Origin: Caballeronia hypogeia
Lineage (GTDB): Bacteria > Pseudomonadota > Gammaproteobacteria > Burkholderiales > Burkholderiaceae
DNA length: 64,000 nucleotides
NCBI RefSeq assembly: GCF_001544875.2
Contig: NZ_FCOA02000027.1
Location: 1 to 64,000 of the forward strand
Reading direction: 5' to 3'
The position numbers and the translations under genes were made by a program. Below the pieces are notes generated by a model that was given only the letters and a program-made list of their open reading frames with translations, did not search any database and was not told where the DNA came from. Shown one piece after another: positions 61,414 to 64,000 of this stretch; position 1 is the first letter of the stretch, and the number at the start of each line of letters is the position of its first letter.

Positions 61414-62499
61414 ATGGCAGCGCTGAATCTCAAAGGCGTCAAGAAAACATACGACGGCTCGAACTACGTACTTCATGGCATCGATGTCGCGATCGAGGAC
61501 GGCGAGTTCGTCGTGATGGTCGGTCCGTCGGGCTGCGGCAAGTCCACGCTGCTGCGCATGGTCGCGGGGCTCGAAAGCGTGTCGGACGGCGCGATCGAAA
61601 TCGGCGGCAAGGTCGTGAACAAGCTTGAGCCGAAGGATCGCGACATCGCGATGGTGTTTCAGAACTACGCGCTCTATCCGCACATGAGCGTCGCGCAGAA
61701 CATGGCGTATGCGCTGAAGATCGCAGGCACGGACAAATCGGCGATCGACCAGCGCGTGGCGAACGCCGCGCGTATTCTGGAGCTCGAGCATCTGCTCGCG
61801 CGCAAGCCGCGTGAATTGTCGGGCGGGCAGCGTCAGCGCGTGGCGATGGGCCGCGCGATCGTGCGCGAGCCGGCGGTCTTTCTCTTCGACGAGCCTTTGT
61901 CGAACCTCGACGCCAAGCTGCGCGTGCAGATGCGCCTCGAAATCCAGCGTCTGCATGCGCGGCTCGCCACGACGAGCCTTTACGTCACGCACGATCAGAT
62001 CGAAGCGATGACGCTCGCGCAGCGCGTGATCGTGATGAACAAGGGCCACGCCGAGCAGATCGGCGCGCCGACCGAAGTGTACGAAAGGCCCGCGACGGTG
62101 TTCGTCGCGAGCTTCATCGGCTCGCCGGCGATGAATCTGTTGGAAGGACGTTTGTCGGATGACGGCGCGGCGTTTCAGATTGCGGGTGACGGGCCGGCGG
62201 TGCCGGTGAGCGGCGCGACCGGCGTGACGGATACGATGCACGGCCGCGAGTGGATCGTGGGCATTCGTCCCGAGCACATGACGCCGGGCAACGCGAACGC
62301 GCCCAAGGCGACGCTCGATGTCGATTCGGCCGAACTGCTCGGCGCCGACAACCTAGCGCACGGCCGGTGGGGCAAGCACGACGTCGCGGCGCGCCTGCCG
62401 CACGAGCATCGGCCGCAGCGCGGCGAGCGGCTGGAAGTGTCGTTGCCCGCGCGGCATTTGCATTTCTTCGATCCGTCGACCGGACTGCGCGCGAACTAG
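61414..62499 (+). CDS. ugpC: Glycerol-3-phosphate ABC transporter ATP-binding protein UgpC
   Basis: ATPase of the CUT1-type importer. The 361 residues contain Walker A GPSGCGKSTLL (about 37-47), signature LSGGQRQRVAMGRA (about 134-147), Walker B VFLFDEPLSNLDAKL and H-loop YVTHDQIEAMTLA, then a TOBE domain from about 235. In E. coli the C-terminus responds to internal phosphate. ugpQ follows after 13 bases. Confidence 0.97.
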   Translation: MAALNLKGVKKTYDGSNYVLHGIDVAIEDGEFVVMVGPSGCGKSTLLRMVAGLESVSDGAIEIGGKVVNKLEPKDRDIAMVFQNYALYPHMSVAQNMAYALKIAGTDKSAIDQRVANAARILELEHLLARKPRELSGGQRQRVAMGRAIVREPAVFLFDEPLSNLDAKLRVQMRLEIQRLHARLATTSLYVTHDQIEAMTLAQRVIVMNKGHAEQIGAPTEVYERPATVFVASFIGSPAMNLLEGRLSDDGAAFQIAGDGPAVPVSGATGVTDTMHGREWIVGIRPEHMTPGNANAPKATLDVDSAELLGADNLAHGRWGKHDVAARLPHEHRPQRGERLEVSLPARHLHFFDPSTGLRAN

Positions 62500-62512
62500 T
62501 GGAGGCGATGCG

Positions 62513-63268
62513 ATGAGAACCTGGCCTTATCCTCCGATCGTCGCGCATCGCGGCGGCGGCAAGCTCGCGCCGGAGAACACGCTCGAAGCCATCGACGTGG
62601 GCGCGCGCCTCGGCCACAAGATGATCGAGTTCGACGCGAAACTTTCCTCCGACGATGTCGTGTTCCTGCTGCACGACGACGCCGTGGATCGCACGTCGGA
62701 CGGGCACGGCGCGGCGAAGTCGATGACCTACGCGCAACTCGGCGCGCTCGACGCGGGCACGTGGTTCGGCGCGGAGTTCGCGCACGCGCGCATGCCGACG
62801 CTCGCGCAGGTGCGCGAACGCTGCGCCCGGCACGGCCTCGCGGCGAATATCGAGATCAAGCCGAGTCAGGGGCGTGATGTGGAAACGGGGGTGCTCGTCG
62901 CGCGCGAGGCGGCGAGTTTGTGGGCGGATGCCGAGCCGCTGCCGCTGTTGTCATCGTTTTCATACGCGGCGCTGGAGGCTGCTCGCGATGTCGCGCCGAA
63001 CCTGCCGCGCGGCATGCTCTACGAGCGCGTGCCTGCCAACTGGCATACGCAGACCGCGGCGCTGTCGTGCGTTTCGCTGCATGCGAATCATCAAGCGCTA
63101 GACGCTGCCCTCGTCGCGCAAATCAAGGATGCCGGGCTTCGCATTCTCGCCTACACCGTGAACGACCCGGGGCGCGCACGGCTGCTCGCGCAATGGGGAG
63201 TCGATGCGATCTGCACGGATCGCATCGACCTCATTGGCGCGGACTTCCTGGACGTGTCGTCCGATTGA
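62513..63268 (+). CDS. ugpQ: Cytoplasmic glycerophosphodiester phosphodiesterase UgpQ
   Basis: Cleaves imported glycerophosphodiesters to glycerol-3-phosphate and alcohol. The 251 residues have the catalytic HRGGGKLAPENT (about 11-22), IEFDAKLSSDD with metal ligands (about 42-52), and HDDAVDRTSDG (second catalytic His). No signal peptide, so cytoplasmic as in E. coli UgpQ. GGAGG precedes the ATG. Last gene of the ugp operon. Confidence 0.96.
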   Translation: MRTWPYPPIVAHRGGGKLAPENTLEAIDVGARLGHKMIEFDAKLSSDDVVFLLHDDAVDRTSDGHGAAKSMTYAQLGALDAGTWFGAEFAHARMPTLAQVRERCARHGLAANIEIKPSQGRDVETGVLVAREAASLWADAEPLPLLSSFSYAALEAARDVAPNLPRGMLYERVPANWHTQTAALSCVSLHANHQALDAALVAQIKDAGLRILAYTVNDPGRARLLAQWGVDAICTDRIDLIGADFLDVSSD

Positions 63269-63302
63269 TCGCGCGAAGCGCGTAGTACGTGAGCGTGAAT
63301 CG

Positions 63303-63680
63303 TCAGCGCACGCGCGCCAGCAGCACGCCGGCGACGAGCGCGAGCCCGCCGACCAGCACGATGGTCTGCCAAGGCTTTTCGTGGATGTAATTGTCGGCGT
63401 CTTCGAAGACGGCGCCGGCGCGTTCTCGCAGCGCCGCCTGCGTATCGTTCAGACGTGCGCGCGCGCTGTCGAGGCGCTCGCCAATCTGCGCGCGCAACGC
63501 GGCGGCGTCGGCCGATGTGCCGTGTGAGAGCGTGTCTTCGAGTTCGCTAAGCAGCGAACGCAGTTCGGAACCGATGTCCTCGGCCGCTTCACGTCCATGC
63601 CGCGCGATGCGGCGGGCCCGGCGGCTCGTGGAAGTCCATGAATCTCCGATGGCGTCTCGCGTATTAGGCAATGCGTTCAT
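63303..63680 (-). CDS. DUF883 (ElaB/YqjD-type) membrane-anchored protein
   Basis: 125-residue protein with a long amphipathic helical region (about 20-95) and one C-terminal membrane segment (about 104-122, TIVLVGGLALVAGVLLARVR end), preceded by DNYIHEKPWQ, the signature of the ElaB/YqjD/DUF883 family. E. coli members bind 70S/100S ribosomes at the membrane in stationary phase; the role here is inferred. GGAG lies seven bases upstream of the ATG. It converges with ugpQ. Confidence 0.9.
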   Translation of the reverse strand: MNALPNTRDAIGDSWTSTSRRARRIARHGREAAEDIGSELRSLLSELEDTLSHGTSADAAALRAQIGERLDSARARLNDTQAALRERAGAVFEDADNYIHEKPWQTIVLVGGLALVAGVLLARVR

Positions 63681-63880
63681 AGATCGCTCCGTCGATGGAT
63701 GAGTCGTGGATGACCCGCGCGTGGAGGCGGGGAAAGTTCATCATGCAGCAAATTCGATGCCGATGCCGCGATCGTGCGCGATGCCTCGGTAAGCACGACC
63801 GCGCCGCACGATACGCGCGCATCGTCGCGTAAGAACTGCAAGCGATGACGCTTTTAAAAGGTCACATTTACAAGTTCGAT

Positions 63881-63918
63881 GAAAAAGAAAACGCCGGCAT
63901 GCGTTAAACATGCCGGCG
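63881..63918 (-). terminator. Hairpin with minus-strand T-run in the final intergenic region
   Basis: CGCCGGCATG (63892-63901) and CATGCCGGCG (63909-63918) form a perfect 10-base stem with a seven-base loop. On the minus strand it is followed by TTTTCTTTTTC, so it probably ends the gene entering from the right edge. Apart from this and an inverted repeat at 63954-63974, I see nothing in 63681-63979. Confidence 0.75.
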
Positions 63919-63979
63919 CTTTCTCTCTTATTGCAATGCTGCCTGAATCGTCATTCTGCTGAGAATCAGCAGAACTGCT

Positions 63980-64000
63980 TTAGAAGCGATAGCCTACTCG
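63980..64000 (-). CDS. Possible 3' end of an outer-membrane barrel protein gene
   Basis: On the minus strand the last six codons before TAA read RVGYRF. A terminal phenylalanine after an aromatic/hydrophobic alternation is the usual sorting signal of outer-membrane porins, and Burkholderia porins end this way. Two hairpins follow, one with a T-run. Only six residues are visible, so this is a weak call. Confidence 0.3.
   Translation of the reverse strand, partial: RVGYRF

Overview
The window is a continuous, gene-dense stretch of a high-GC betaproteobacterial chromosome. Gene order (tRNA-Tyr/Gly/Thr, tuf, tRNA-Trp, secE-nusG, rpoBC, str, S10, spc and alpha clusters), protein sequences and gene neighbourhoods point to Burkholderiaceae, most likely a Caballeronia/Paraburkholderia-type genome; the genus is an inference from sequence familiarity, not a search. 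I see no insertion sequence, prophage, CRISPR array or plasmid feature. Almost everything is core genome.

Layout. 1-122: 3' end of a 5S rRNA gene and its terminator. 177-2869: tRNA-Tyr, tRNA-Gly, tRNA-Thr, tuf, tRNA-Trp, secE, nusG. 3017-14150: rplKAJL-rpoBC. 14318-16165: recQ, set between rpoC and the str operon. 16385-20902: rpsL, rpsG, fusA and a second tuf. 21040-35722: S10, spc and alpha clusters from rpsJ to rplQ, including secY, infA, rpmJ and rpoA. 35891-41030: cutA-dsbD, hemB and engB on the minus strand, and a dihaem cytochrome c4. 41201-46404: system II cytochrome c maturation (resB-ccsA) and the periplasmic methionine sulfoxide reductase pair msrP-msrQ. 46456-50890: lysA, lptM-like lipoprotein, cyaY, mrcA. 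51150-56978: type IV pilus pilM-N-O-Q, then aroK-aroB. 57021-63268: a dGTPase-like gene and ugpBAEC-ugpQ for glycerol-3-phosphate and phosphodiester uptake. 63303-63680: a DUF883-type membrane protein. The window ends in what may be the last codons of an outer-membrane barrel gene on the minus strand.

How the parts fit: the first 36 kb is the transcription/translation core, with ribosomal repressors (L1, L10, S4, S7, S8 in other bacteria) sitting beside leaders that show clear hairpins. The next 10 kb is envelope redox chemistry: DsbD supplies reductant to the periplasm, ResB/CcsA attach haem to apocytochromes such as the c4 protein, and MsrPQ repair oxidised periplasmic proteins. The remainder is cell wall (lysA, mrcA), pili, shikimate pathway and phosphate-ester transport.

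Observations I consider most worth checking: (i) a likely unannotated small RNA at about 39214-39319, with an anti-Shine-Dalgarno CU-rich loop and its own terminator; (ii) three sigma70-like promoters inside the ribosomal clusters (before rplC, rplN and rplQ) whose -10 element lies within a long near-perfect hairpin; (iii) a pilO gene that seems to carry a PilP-like domain at its C-terminus in a locus with no separate pilP; (iv) an RNase III-type long stem between rplL and rpoB. None is a proven new system. The window is otherwise ordinary housekeeping DNA.
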